Source: Halobacillus naozhouensis (lineage in GTDB: Bacteria > Bacillota > Bacilli > Bacillales > Halobacillaceae). From it: a DNA stretch of 64,000 bases. The stretch is taken from NCBI RefSeq assembly GCF_029714185.1, contig NZ_CP121671.1:3100001-3164000 (forward strand), written 5' to 3'. Shown here one piece after another: positions 1-8,710 of the stretch. The position numbers and the translations under genes are program-made. Each line of letters begins with the position of its first letter. Position 1 is the stretch's first letter. The notes under the pieces were generated by a model. That model was given only the letters and a program-made list of their open reading frames with translations, was not told the origin of the DNA and searched no databases.

Positions 1-60
1 GCTATACACCTATCAAGCCCGTGGTGCATAGTCTACACTGTAGAACGCCGGCATGTATGA
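1..60 (+). CDS. Possible 3' end of an upstream gene (partial)
   Basis: Frame 1 is open from the first base and stops with TGA at 58-60, 24 bases before the next GTG start. The 19 residues are too few to assign a family. The tight spacing and shared strand suggest the last gene of the operon to which the following transporter belongs. A non-coding reading is equally possible. Confidence 0.3.
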   Translation, partial: AIHLSSPWCIVYTVERRHV

Positions 61-84
61 GGCGAAGCGAGGAGGCTCCGTACC

Positions 85-1506
85 GTGGTATTAACACTTT
101 CCCATTGGTTATATGGTTTATTTACGCTATTAATAATTATTACCATGATATTTCGTAAAGGAGTAGTGCTGCCGACCTTACTAGGTACATTCGTGGTGGT
201 ATGGGTTTTCAACGGCAGCTTAATCAGTGGTTTTATGGGAATATTTAATGCGAATCTAGTCGCTGCCAAAGAACTTTTTAACATATTCCTTATTATTACC
301 TTCATGGTTGCGCTTTTGCATTCCCTTAAGGACCTCGGGGCAGACAGAAGAATGATTATGCCTGTCCAGAAAATCATGATCAATAGTCATGTATCTTTTT
401 TTGTATTAGTTGGAGTCACCTATGTCATTTCGCTTTTCTTCTGGCCGACACCTGCTGTTCCACTTATATGTGCTTTACTTGTGCCAGCAGCAATAAGGTC
501 GGGTCTTCCGGCAATGGTGGCAGCTATTGCCGTAGCACTTGCCGGGCAAGGCATGGCCCTGTCTTCTGATTACGTTGTGCAAGTCGCACCTGGTCTGTCA
601 GCTAAAGCAGCTGGAGTTAGTACCGAAACGGTAATGGATCAAGCATTGGTTCTGTCAATCATCACTGGTTTTATAGCCATTGGCCTTGCTTACCTCTGGA
701 ACAAAAAACATTTCCGATCTAGACATGATCCACAAAATGAAATTGAAATTAGGGCAATGCAAGGTTTGCAGGAAGGTCACCAATCAACGAACAAACATAT
801 CAACAAGTGGAGTAAAGTGTTTGCTGTACTTGTCCCGTTATCTATGCTCGCCGTAATGATTTATATGGTCTCAACGAAGCTTAGTTCAGGAAGAATGGGA
901 GGATTTGAAGGTGGGAACGGTGCTGCTTTTATTGGTGGAGTTGCCGTAGTTCTGCTCCTGCTATCCACAGTAGCATTTGGAAAACACCGCGCCCTCGATT
1001 ATATTAGTGACCATATTACAGAAGGTTTCGTATTCGCATTTAAAGCAATGGGGCCTGTCATCCCGATCGCCGGCTTTTTCTTTCTAGGGAGTCCTGATTT
1101 TGCCGGGGAAATTCTTTCTGTTTCCGCTGATACCGCTCCGGCCCTGTTATTTGATTTAGTGGAATCTACTCAAGGATTTCTACCACAAAGTGCTTTCTTA
1201 GCTGCCTTTAGTATTTTAATTATCGGAATCATCACGGGACTCGACGGATCTGGTTTCTCCGGCCTCCCGTTGACCGGTGCTTTATCAGCATCTCTGGCGA
1301 ACTCCTATATTGATCCGGCAACCTTAGCAGCTATTGGTCAAATGGGATCGATTTGGACGGGTGGAGGTACGATTATTGCTTGGTCCTCCATGATTGCGAT
1401 TGCAGGGTTCTGTGGGGTCTCGGTGATGGATCTAGTTCGGAAAAACTTTATCCCGGTAATCTCCGGGTTAATGATTTCAACGATTGCCGCGTTATTTATA
1501 TTTTAG
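85..1506 (+). CDS. Polytopic membrane transporter, substrate unknown
   Basis: The 473-residue protein is almost entirely hydrophobic, with about 11-12 membrane segments and one hydrophilic loop around residues 205-240. Glycine-rich membrane motifs near residues 375-400 (GLDGSGFSGLPLTG) and 425-435 (GSIWTGGGT) resemble the substrate-binding hairpins of ion-transporter-superfamily carriers. I do not recognise a named family. The GTG start is fixed by AGGAGG at 70-75, nine bases upstream. The preceding open frame ends 24 bases earlier, so the gene probably belongs to an operon that begins outside the window. A strong terminator follows. Membrane transport is secure; the substrate cannot be read from the sequence. 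Confidence 0.75.
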   Translation: MVLTLSHWLYGLFTLLIIITMIFRKGVVLPTLLGTFVVVWVFNGSLISGFMGIFNANLVAAKELFNIFLIITFMVALLHSLKDLGADRRMIMPVQKIMINSHVSFFVLVGVTYVISLFFWPTPAVPLICALLVPAAIRSGLPAMVAAIAVALAGQGMALSSDYVVQVAPGLSAKAAGVSTETVMDQALVLSIITGFIAIGLAYLWNKKHFRSRHDPQNEIEIRAMQGLQEGHQSTNKHINKWSKVFAVLVPLSMLAVMIYMVSTKLSSGRMGGFEGGNGAAFIGGVAVVLLLLSTVAFGKHRALDYISDHITEGFVFAFKAMGPVIPIAGFFFLGSPDFAGEILSVSADTAPALLFDLVESTQGFLPQSAFLAAFSILIIGIITGLDGSGFSGLPLTGALSASLANSYIDPATLAAIGQMGSIWTGGGTIIAWSSMIAIAGFCGVSVMDLVRKNFIPVISGLMISTIAALFIF

Positions 1507-1528
1507 AAAAGCATTAAAATTGACTACC

Positions 1529-1563
1529 CCCTAACTAAAACTCTTTAGTTAGGGCTTTTTTTT
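1529..1563. terminator. Bidirectional rho-independent terminator
   Basis: A perfect 11-bp stem (1529-1539 with 1544-1554) has a 4-base loop and is followed by a run of T on the + strand. It serves the transporter gene. The stop codon of the convergent MBL gene (1549-1551) lies inside the right arm, so both genes end on the same hairpin. Confidence 0.85.
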
Positions 1564-2391
1564 ATCGCTGCCAACAAATCTCCCGTGTTCTGGGATAGCT
1601 ATGCGATCAAAATCTCTTGTAAGTTTTCCTAGATTCTCTGTCAATTCTTCTCCCGCCATTGGGAACCCATGTCCAGTTATCGCTATGTTTGGTTTCAATG
1701 ACTCAAGTTTTTTTACCGATTCCCAGGCAGCCTCCCAATTTGTCGTTAAGTATCGAGGAGGGCCACTAATTTCTTGTTCCTGAGTCAACACTTTGAATAA
1801 ATACTCTTGTTTCACTGTTACAAATGCATCGCCCGCAATTAACGTTCGATCGTTTTCTCTAAATAGTGAAACATGACCTTCCGTATGACCGGGAGTATGG
1901 ATCCATCGCCATTCCGGCAAGTGAGGTATCGTCCCGTCTTCAGGTAATGGTTCGACGCGGTCACTCAAGTCAATACCCTCATTAGGGAACATACGTGACA
2001 TCTTTGAAACGAGCCCGCCTTCTACGGTTGTGTCCGGTTCTGGGTAGTCCTTTTTACCAGTCAAGTAAGGCATTTCTCGTTGATGGGCATAAACCGTTAC
2101 ATCCCAATATTCCGCAAGTTCCTTAGCAGCACCTACATGATCGAAATGGCCATGAGTAAGAATAATGGCTTTAGGATTGTATCGTGACCCAAAGAGCTCC
2201 CCTGCTGTATCAATAATCTTATCCGCTGATTTCGGCATTCCTGCATCAACTAGAACCCAATCACCTGGGCGTTCGGGGTTACCGAGAAAACATACGTTTA
2301 CGACCTGTATGGGCAGGCAATGAATATCATTTGCTACGGTCTGTTCAATCCCGCTTGCTATCGATGTTACTGGAATCAATTTATCCACCAT
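1549..2391 (-). CDS. MBL-fold metallo-hydrolase
   Basis: A 280-residue metallo-beta-lactamase-fold hydrolase. The metal-binding motif HGHFDH is seen near residues 80-85, followed by a second histidine in HTPGHTEGH (about 165-173), an aspartate in AGDAF (about 188) and a last histidine in TGHG (about 240). These are the ligands of a two-metal site, so an active hydrolase is likely, of the glyoxalase II/lactonase-like branch. The substrate is unknown. AAGGAGG lies seven bases before an ATG at 2391. A GTG three bases further upstream is also in frame but too close to the Shine-Dalgarno. No signal peptide is seen, so it is probably cytoplasmic. The gene is monocistronic and convergent with the upstream transporter. 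Confidence 0.85.
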   Translation of the reverse strand: MVDKLIPVTSIASGIEQTVANDIHCLPIQVVNVCFLGNPERPGDWVLVDAGMPKSADKIIDTAGELFGSRYNPKAIILTHGHFDHVGAAKELAEYWDVTVYAHQREMPYLTGKKDYPEPDTTVEGGLVSKMSRMFPNEGIDLSDRVEPLPEDGTIPHLPEWRWIHTPGHTEGHVSLFRENDRTLIAGDAFVTVKQEYLFKVLTQEQEISGPPRYLTTNWEAAWESVKKLESLKPNIAITGHGFPMAGEELTENLGKLTRDFDRIAIPEHGRFVGSDKKKP

Positions 2392-2520
2392 CACTCGACC
2401 TCCTTCATTTTACTTATTTTGTTCCTAATCAATGATCTTATTACATACGAGTTACCGTTTATTTCACTTAATAAACGTGAATAGACCATAGGTACATTCA
2501 TTTTGAAAGAAGGGAGTCAC

Positions 2521-3219
2521 ATGATAAACATCCTGATCAATCATATCCCTTCTACTGCCTTACATTTGCTGACGGGATCACTGATTATGTACATCTTTTT
2601 CAGTAAAAAAGGTTTTCTCCTTCATGAGCGATTAAAGATCATCAGCCTTGGAGTCATCGTACTCCTGCCTGATCTTCCGAAGTTAGCTGGTGGGAATCTG
2701 GCCCATTCTCTGTTTGCACTCCCGTGGTTGTCACTGCTGACAGCTTTTTATGTGAGAAAGATTACGAAGGAGTCTTTTCAAAAGTCATGGTTTGCTTCTT
2801 TGTTCACCATATTGTTTGGGGCGATTTTCATCGATTTTATCGGAAATGGTGTCCAATTGTTCTTTCCACTGACTAGCGACATTATAGAATTTACGATTAT
2901 TCAAAAAGAAATCTGGCTCGTTTGTGCTTTATTTGCCGTTTTCTCCGCCGCTTTAATTTTTAATCATAAACCCTTACTCATCACTAGTTTACTCATTATA
3001 AGTTTGTTACTGGTAGGCAAAGCTATCTCTAAAGTGGAACTTGAAAACAGGCTTGAAGCTAAGTATGACGATAATCAAATCCATGTGATCGTCACCAAAC
3101 CGGAAAAATATTTAGGATTAAACTGGAGGTTTTCCGTACTTACAAATGAAAAAGTAATCCAAGGAACCTCCCCTGTCTTCCAAAAAGAAATAACAATTAA
3201 GCAAATCGTAGAACATTAA
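2521..3219 (+). CDS. Small integral membrane protein, possibly YdjM/DUF457-like
   Basis: About 232 residues with an N-terminal hydrophobic segment, several membrane helices up to about residue 165, and a soluble beta-rich C-terminal tail of about 60 residues. The pattern LLPDLPKL followed by LAHSLFALP near residues 45-70 resembles the D-x-P and H-S motifs of YdjM/DUF457 membrane-bound hydrolase-like proteins, but the match is loose. The ATG at 2521 follows GAAGGGAG. A TTG 18 bases upstream is in frame but lacks a site. It is followed directly by a 28-bp hairpin repeat. Function unknown. Confidence 0.6.
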   Translation: MINILINHIPSTALHLLTGSLIMYIFFSKKGFLLHERLKIISLGVIVLLPDLPKLAGGNLAHSLFALPWLSLLTAFYVRKITKESFQKSWFASLFTILFGAIFIDFIGNGVQLFFPLTSDIIEFTIIQKEIWLVCALFAVFSAALIFNHKPLLITSLLIISLLLVGKAISKVELENRLEAKYDDNQIHVIVTKPEKYLGLNWRFSVLTNEKVIQGTSPVFQKEITIKQIVEH

Positions 3220-3224
3220 CCATT

Positions 3225-3285
3225 ACCAAAAACCCCCACCTCAGGTCATCCAATATCTGGATGACCTGAGGTGGGGGTTTTTGGT
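3225..3285. repeat. Gene-end hairpin repeat, copy 1 (28-bp perfect stem)
   Basis: Arms 3225-3252 and 3258-3285 are perfect reverse complements around a 5-base loop. The core arm CCACCTCAGGTCATCCA recurs at four other places in this window. This copy is the longest. It has T-rich flanks and lies 5 bases after a stop codon, so it probably also terminates transcription in both directions. Confidence 0.9.
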
Positions 3286-3359
3286 ATTTAGGAACAGAAT
3301 AAATTGGGTGGTTGAGGCTCAAAATATGTATTCAGGTACTAGGATTCGGAGGCATTATC

Positions 3360-4688
3360 ATGACTAAGACTAAGAGTTCGGATACGACTAAGAAACTTCA
3401 ATGGTGGCAGCTCTCCCTCATTGGGGTAGGCTGCATCATTGGCACTGGCTTTTTCCTCGGTTCTTCACTTGCAATTAGATATGCCGGCCCAGCTGTCATT
3501 TTTGCATTCATTTTAGCTGCCATTGGCACATACATTGTGTTTCAGGCACTGGCAAAACTTACAGCGGAACACCCGGAGAAAGGCTCATTCCGCTCATATG
3601 CAAAAAAAGCTTTTGGGAGATGGGCTGGTTTTAGTAATGGCTGGGTGTACTGGTCGTCAGAATTACTTATTATGGGCAGTCAATTAACAGCCCTCGCTAT
3701 CTTCTCCCAATACTGGTTTCCAAACCTCCCTCTCTGGCTGTTGTCGACCATATTTGGAGTATTAGGGATCGGGGTAATATGTACAGGTGTAGCTGGATTT
3801 GAACGAGTTGAAAATATTTTTGCTGTCATTAAAACAGCTGCTATTTTCATGTTCATCATCATCGGTATCCTTGCCCTGACTGGACTTCTAACTGAAAATC
3901 GTCCTGAACAAACAACTATCCAATTTGCCTACAACCAGCTATTTCCGGAGGGTATTACCGGTGTTTGGACAGCTTTACTCTTTGCCTTTTATGCATTTGG
4001 CGGGATTGAAGTCATGGGGATTATGGCAAACGAATTAAAAGATCCTAAAGATGCTTCAAAATCGGGCAGAATTATGCTGCTTCTCCTCGGAATCATTTAC
4101 GTTGTTTCGTTGGGACTAGCTTTATGTCTTATCTCATGGGAACAATTCAACCCGGATGAGAGTCCTTTTATTACGGCTTTATCCCCCTTTAACTTATCGT
4201 TTGCCCCACATGTTTTCAATGGAGCCCTAATCATAGCAGGCTTTTCTACGATGGTGGCCTCTTTGTATGCGATCACATCGATTCTTGCCACCTTGTCTGA
4301 AGATGGAGATGCCCCGGCTTATTTTGCTGCCAAAAGTAAACGGGATGTGCCTATCCATGCCCTGTTTCTTACGATTGCAGGGCTGGGTGCCTCAATTCTT
4401 GTAGCCTTACTTTTACCTGAGAAGGTTTTCGAATACATGACAACAGCTGCTGGATTAATGCTGCTATACAATTGGTTGTTCATCCTGTTTTCCTATAAAA
4501 AATTGATGAAACTGACCACTGTGGAGCATGTAATACGTGGTGCAGGCATCCTCTTAATCGTAGCTGCTGTTAGCGGAACGTTCTTCGATTCCACAAGCCG
4601 TATCGGCTTTTTCATTAGTCTGATATTTTTAGGAATCATCAGTACAATCACCTTCATGATGAGAAAAAAATGGCGTAATCAGCAATAG
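3360..4688 (+). CDS. Amino-acid permease of the APC family (YvbW-like)
   Basis: A 442-residue carrier with about 12 membrane helices. The first helix carries the glycine-rich GVGCIIGTGFFLGSS signature (about residues 20-34) of amino acid-polyamine-organocation permeases, where substrate backbone groups bind. EKGSFRSYA and GFSNGWVYW match the second and third conserved blocks. Overall it resembles B. subtilis YvbW/YbxG-type permeases. CGGAGG at 3347-3352 sits seven bases before the ATG at 3360, so the in-frame TTG 48 bases upstream is rejected. The gene stands alone on its strand and ends 6 bases from the convergent LysE gene. The specific amino acid is unknown. Confidence 0.85.
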   Translation: MTKTKSSDTTKKLQWWQLSLIGVGCIIGTGFFLGSSLAIRYAGPAVIFAFILAAIGTYIVFQALAKLTAEHPEKGSFRSYAKKAFGRWAGFSNGWVYWSSELLIMGSQLTALAIFSQYWFPNLPLWLLSTIFGVLGIGVICTGVAGFERVENIFAVIKTAAIFMFIIIGILALTGLLTENRPEQTTIQFAYNQLFPEGITGVWTALLFAFYAFGGIEVMGIMANELKDPKDASKSGRIMLLLLGIIYVVSLGLALCLISWEQFNPDESPFITALSPFNLSFAPHVFNGALIIAGFSTMVASLYAITSILATLSEDGDAPAYFAAKSKRDVPIHALFLTIAGLGASILVALLLPEKVFEYMTTAAGLMLLYNWLFILFSYKKLMKLTTVEHVIRGAGILLIVAAVSGTFFDSTSRIGFFISLIFLGIISTITFMMRKKWRNQQ

Positions 4689-4694
4689 CCTTGT

Positions 4695-5333
4695 CTAGAA
4701 TTGAAGCAGCAATTTAATGGCCTGGTAGCCAAAGTAACCGGCAAAACCAAACATACAAAACCCTGATAATATAGAAATCCCTTTTAATGAACGTGGGGTA
4801 AGGAATTTTCTAAAACCGCTGGAAACAAAGGCCATGGTAATATCCCACAACATCAAACCAATGATAATAGCCGCTCCATATAAGATGAGATGAAATTGAT
4901 CATAGCGGGTGATCGTATTCGCTAACACGGAACCATAAATCCCAAGCCAGAACAAAATGGAAAGTGGATTAGTAACCGAGATGAGAAAGCCAGTCGCAAA
5001 TGTTCTTTTTAATGGGTCTTTGTCTCCCTTTTGACGCATTTCAAGTTTTTGCGAGCTGGTAATACTCTCAACTCCAGTATAGATTAGAACGAAAGCACCG
5101 AAAGACCATAGAAATGTTTTCATAAACGGAAGTTCTAGAAAGTGAATGACACCAAAGAAAACGGCTAAGATATACAGCAACTCACCAACAATTGATCCTA
5201 ACCCGATCACCCAGGAATGGAAAAAGCCATTCTTAATGCCCTGGTCTATTTGGGCTGCGTTAATCGGACCAATTGGTGCTGCCAGGGATAGTCCTAGAAA
5301 AATATAACTTAGGAATACTACCAATCCTTTCAC
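4695..5333 (-). CDS. LysE/RhtB family amino-acid exporter
   Basis: 212 residues with six predicted membrane helices. The N-terminal block SLAAPIGPINAAQIDQG (about 17-33) is the hallmark of the LysE family, and FLISVTNPLSILFW (about 117-130) is the conserved NP-containing loop. The family exports amino acids or derivatives such as lysine, threonine or homoserine at the cost of the proton gradient. Substrate is not predictable here. The length is normal for the family. It converges on the permease gene with only 6 bases between stops and no obvious hairpin. Confidence 0.9.
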   Translation of the reverse strand: MKGLVVFLSYIFLGLSLAAPIGPINAAQIDQGIKNGFFHSWVIGLGSIVGELLYILAVFFGVIHFLELPFMKTFLWSFGAFVLIYTGVESITSSQKLEMRQKGDKDPLKRTFATGFLISVTNPLSILFWLGIYGSVLANTITRYDQFHLILYGAAIIIGLMLWDITMAFVSSGFRKFLTPRSLKGISILSGFCMFGFAGYFGYQAIKLLLQF

Positions 5334-5412
5334 TCCTCTAAAATGTGATTAGCTTGTACCAAATGTATTCGCCAACCAAACATTGTATTACAATGAGTAA
5401 AGAACTTGAGAT

Positions 5413-5444
5413 CAAAAAAACACATTGCAAAATCACAATGTGTT
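5413..5444 (-). terminator. Rho-independent terminator of the small coiled-coil gene
   Basis: Read on the minus strand, a 9-bp stem (AACACATTG with its complement, 5419-5427 and 5436-5444) is followed by a T run. It lies 8 bases after the minus-strand stop at 5452. Confidence 0.8.
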
Positions 5445-5451
5445 CTCATCC

Positions 5452-5688
5452 TTATCGATTATTCGCCTGGTTTGTTTCCTCAATCAGTCTCAATTGGTCT
5501 TTAGCCTTTTGAATTTGTTGTGCATTTTCCTGCGTATTCATTGTTGGATCTAGATTTGCTTTGGCAAGTTCTTCTTCCGCTAATTTCACATGCTCTTGGG
5601 CCTCGACAAACCCGGCACGATCCTCCTGCGCTCGTTCAACGGCGCGCTGTGCATTGTTCAATTGGTTGATCAGATGATCCATGTCCAT
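5452..5688 (-). CDS. Small coiled-coil protein, unknown function
   Basis: A 78-residue, highly charged protein rich in Q, A and E. Long amphipathic helices with little sequence complexity suggest a helical hairpin or coiled coil. There are no cysteines, signal peptide or membrane segment. A GGAGGG site seven bases upstream of the ATG and its own terminator support a real gene. No family is recognised. It is divergent from the following 282-residue unknown gene, and the two share about 130 bases of AT-rich promoter region. Confidence 0.65.
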   Translation of the reverse strand: MDMDHLINQLNNAQRAVERAQEDRAGFVEAQEHVKLAEEELAKANLDPTMNTQENAQQIQKAKDQLRLIEETNQANNR

Positions 5689-5821
5689 TATGCTCCCTCC
5701 TGTCTTATTTATTAATTTTGTTATTTTACTTAATTTTATTCATTCAACCTCCAGCTTCGAAAAATATCATCGAATACATAGGACGATCATGTGGTGGCAT
5801 AGCCATTAACCAAGGGAGGGG

Positions 5822-6670
5822 ATGGATCTGTTTTATATTCATGTGGAGACAGAACAAATTGTGGAATCCTTCTATGATTACGGGTACACCAATCAAGGGG
5901 CTATGAGGATAGAACGTTTTTATCACTATTTTGGATATGTTGAAGGGTGTCCAATGATCGAAGAAATAGCTGACGGGCAATATCGTCTCATTACCTGTAA
6001 AGAGAACATCGACTTTTACCGGGAACATACTATTGAAGAGCCTATTCTGTGCATGCTTAAAACCTTCTCCAACGATAGTGAACGTTATTTGGAAGTTTTA
6101 AAGCATTTAATAGATGGAAAAGCGAACTCCTCATTTAACGATAAATACCAGATCGTTGATAAACTACTGCTAAACCACTACACACTCTCCGCAATTTCCA
6201 AATACATCCAAATCCCTGTAAGTGAATTACTCAAATTTAACTATCGCGAAGATAAATATCAGCCCTACCTTGAATTAGCCCGGCGGAGAAGGGTTAGAAC
6301 CTGTATGGAGGATACCGTAAAGTTTCTTAAAAGAAGGTATTATTTTAAAGGAAAGTCAGAATTGTACCTTTTACAATTAGTTTTAGGAAAAGGAGAGCTG
6401 CCACGCCCCATCACTTACCAGACATGGCTGATTGCTAAAGAAATATTAGAAGAGATAAGTGAAATGTTTGACCAGCTTCATTGGGAAAATCAATGTAGAA
6501 TGATTTTTGAAATCTGTTCTAAAGGCAGGAATGACCTTATTCCCTTTCATAAGAAAGAAGCTCAGGAATTATTAGAAAGCCAGAACCGTCGCAGAAACCG
6601 CATGCCAATGATTACCATTCAATCACGCGGCCAACAAAAAAATGCCCGTCCCCCACATATTTACACGTAA
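5822..6670 (+). CDS. Protein of unknown function with helix-turn-helix-like segment
   Basis: 282 residues, soluble, with no signal peptide. The first 100 residues are mixed alpha/beta. Residues about 115-150 (DKLLLNHYTLSAISKYIQIPVSELLKF) read like a helix-turn-helix. The C-terminal half is basic, with an ARRRRVRT patch near residue 160 and an R/Q-rich disordered tail. This suggests nucleic-acid binding, for example a regulator or a ParB-like DNA-binding protein, but I do not recognise the family. AGGGAGG lies a few bases before the ATG. It is monocistronic and converges on the EamA gene. Confidence 0.6.
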   Translation: MDLFYIHVETEQIVESFYDYGYTNQGAMRIERFYHYFGYVEGCPMIEEIADGQYRLITCKENIDFYREHTIEEPILCMLKTFSNDSERYLEVLKHLIDGKANSSFNDKYQIVDKLLLNHYTLSAISKYIQIPVSELLKFNYREDKYQPYLELARRRRVRTCMEDTVKFLKRRYYFKGKSELYLLQLVLGKGELPRPITYQTWLIAKEILEEISEMFDQLHWENQCRMIFEICSKGRNDLIPFHKKEAQELLESQNRRRNRMPMITIQSRGQQKNARPPHIYT

Positions 6671-6686
6671 GAAAACAAGCATTTTT

Positions 6687-7598
6687 TTAAGCAGAACGGG
6701 CCCGTCTTCTACTTCGTTTAATCAGAAATTCGAAAGCACCTGTCCCAATTAACACGCCGCATACGATCAATACCAGACCAATAATATGACTGATGGTAAT
6801 CGATTCATTTAAGAACAGAGCGGCTCCAACCAATGCAAAAAATGTATTAAAGTTGATAAATATAGCTGATTCAGACGGTCCGACCTGCTTGATGGCAAAG
6901 TTATAAACCATGTGACCAAAAGCTGTACAAATGAGGGCGCTAAACAGGAAGATTAAGATTAACTGACCATCCACGAGTTTAAAGATCTGTGCTGGATTCG
7001 ATTCCACAAATAAACTCGTGATAAAAATAAATACCGATCCGATCACCATCATGTATCCTGTTAGCAAACGTGGGTCAAGACCCGGGTTCAATTTACTGAT
7101 CAAAATAAAGCTGAATGCTTGCACAGCTATCGAAATAAACACCATGACATCACCAATCGATACAGTTGTCATCCCACCCGCCCCAGTTAAAGTCGTAATT
7201 ATTACCCCGACAAATCCCAGTGCGAAGCCAAAACTCTTGAAGTAGGTCACTTTTTTACTTAACAATAATGTCGACAACACCATCGTAAGCAATGGCCCCA
7301 TCCCAACAATCAACCCCGCATTAACACCGGAGGTATACAGGAGACCGAGTGCCATGAAACTGTGGTGAGCAATTACATTAAATATAGAAATGTAAAAAAT
7401 AATCCAGACTTCCTTCTTTGTCGGCATTCGCAGAATTCCCATAAAGGCCAGAACCACTAACACGGCAATCCCTGCCGTGAAAATTCTGACCGAGGTCAGA
7501 AGAATGGGATCAACAGCTGATACAAGCACTTTAATGGCAGAGACGTTAAATCCCCACAACATCATGACGAGCATGATCATAAAGTAGATTCTTTTCAT
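6687..7598 (-). CDS. EamA/DMT-family transporter
   Basis: 303 residues forming ten membrane helices in two repeated EamA domains (about 1-140 and 150-290), the standard architecture of drug/metabolite exporters such as RhaT/YdcZ relatives. MLWGFNVSAIKVLV near the N-terminus is the typical first-helix motif. The C-terminus is short and arginine-rich, in keeping with the positive-inside rule. The ATG at 7598 is preferred over an in-frame TTG 12 bases upstream because a GGTGAT-like site precedes it. Substrate unknown. Confidence 0.85.
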   Translation of the reverse strand: MKRIYFMIMLVMMLWGFNVSAIKVLVSAVDPILLTSVRIFTAGIAVLVVLAFMGILRMPTKKEVWIIFYISIFNVIAHHSFMALGLLYTSGVNAGLIVGMGPLLTMVLSTLLLSKKVTYFKSFGFALGFVGVIITTLTGAGGMTTVSIGDVMVFISIAVQAFSFILISKLNPGLDPRLLTGYMMVIGSVFIFITSLFVESNPAQIFKLVDGQLILIFLFSALICTAFGHMVYNFAIKQVGPSESAIFINFNTFFALVGAALFLNESITISHIIGLVLIVCGVLIGTGAFEFLIKRSRRRARSA

Positions 7599-7740
7599 AC
7601 CTATCACCAAAATTCTATAACGTTAAGTTGTGTATTCTTTCACTATACCACTCTGGATCATGATTTTGGACCATTAAAAACTACTAGTTTAGAAAAAGAT
7701 GAATATATTAATTTTCCAATTTGCCTTACGATTTTTCGTA

Positions 7741-8376
7741 TCATAGTGACTTTGCTTTTTCATTCGTTTGATCCACCTCTGAAATCCCCTTCAAAAACCT
7801 GTTTACTTTTACAAAAGAAAGCTGGAAAATCGGGCTTTGAATAAATGTATAGATAAACGTAAATACGAAAACAGGTCCCCCTAGCAAAAGTCCCATCATT
7901 AATACCATACTCTCCACAGCGATCCTAGTTTTACTAATAGAATAACCGAGTTTATCTGATAACGATAACATGAGTCCATCTCGCGGTCCTGCCCCAAACC
8001 CCGCCGCGGAATACATACCCCCTCCAATACCCATTAAAATAATTCCTGTTAATAAAACTATGACATCCATTACTGTTGAGGACGATGCCGGGAAAATATC
8101 AATGAATAAAAACAGGTCAATCATAGGTCCGACAGAAAGGGCATTGATCAATGTGCCAATTCTTATGTATTGACGATCGACGACTAAGGACACAAGTACA
8201 AGCAGGAGTCCAACAATCAGATTCCAAACCCCTATAGTAAGACCAAACTTTTCAAAAAAGGCTATATTCAATACATCCCAAGGGTGAATCCCGAGGTACT
8301 GCACTTTAATCGCTACTGCAATTCCATAACTAAATAAAACAAGACCCAGTGCAAAGAAAAGTAATTTTAATCTCAT
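7741..8376 (-). CDS. YczE/YyaS-type integral membrane protein
   Basis: 211 residues with five to six membrane helices. GLVLFSYGIAVAIKVQ and GIHPWDVLNIAFFEKFGLTIGVWN match the N-terminal signature of the YczE/YyaS family, and GFGAGPRDGLMLSLSDKLG is the conserved central loop. In B. subtilis YczE lies near the surfactin genes and affects non-ribosomal peptide production by an unknown route. Nothing of that kind is nearby here. A second, more distant relative lies at 36605-37246. Function unknown. Confidence 0.8.
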   Translation of the reverse strand: MRLKLLFFALGLVLFSYGIAVAIKVQYLGIHPWDVLNIAFFEKFGLTIGVWNLIVGLLLVLVSLVVDRQYIRIGTLINALSVGPMIDLFLFIDIFPASSSTVMDVIVLLTGIILMGIGGGMYSAAGFGAGPRDGLMLSLSDKLGYSISKTRIAVESMVLMMGLLLGGPVFVFTFIYTFIQSPIFQLSFVKVNRFLKGISEVDQTNEKAKSL

Positions 8377-8612
8377 AAACTTCGCCTCTTTCCAAAAAGT
8401 AAAGTCTATTCATCTTATCCTATAATCAGAAAATTGGAAATTAAAATGAACTTTGTGCTGTCTAATTCTTAGAAAAATGAGGAATGTATGAAGGTACACG
8501 ACCAGCAGTCCTTCTATTAATCAAGTTGAATCTTTAGTAAATTTAACCTTCAACTTTTTTACATTAATGCGTAAAAATAAGCATCCACAAGTATTTCCAA
8601 TCATGCGCTGAA

Positions 8613-8626
8613 TGAAAACGCTTAAA
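8613..8626 (+). promoter_or_regulatory. cre-like CcpA site upstream of gapN
   Basis: TGAAAACGCTTAAA matches the catabolite-responsive consensus TGWNANCGNTNWCA at all but one position. It lies about 30 bases upstream of the predicted -35 box, a position from which CcpA can act on a glycolytic gene. The rest of the 8377-8653 interval holds no gene that I can support. Confidence 0.5.
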
Positions 8627-8653
8627 TGCATAATGTTATCGCTTTTATAAGGT

Positions 8654-8682
8654 TTGATGTTCTGGATAATTTGTTCAATAAT
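8654..8682 (+). promoter_or_regulatory. Sigma-A promoter of gapN
   Basis: TTGATG (8654-8659) and AATAAT (8677-8682) are separated by exactly 17 bases. Transcription would start near 8689, which rules out the longer reading frame beginning at 8654 and places translation near 8711. Confidence 0.55.
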
Positions 8683-8710
8683 CAGAATAATCTTTAAATT
8701 GTTAGGAGTG

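Noticed and set aside
3286..3359. T-box leader before the amino-acid permease
   Set aside because: The interval is too short for a T-box and no T-box consensus sequence is present.
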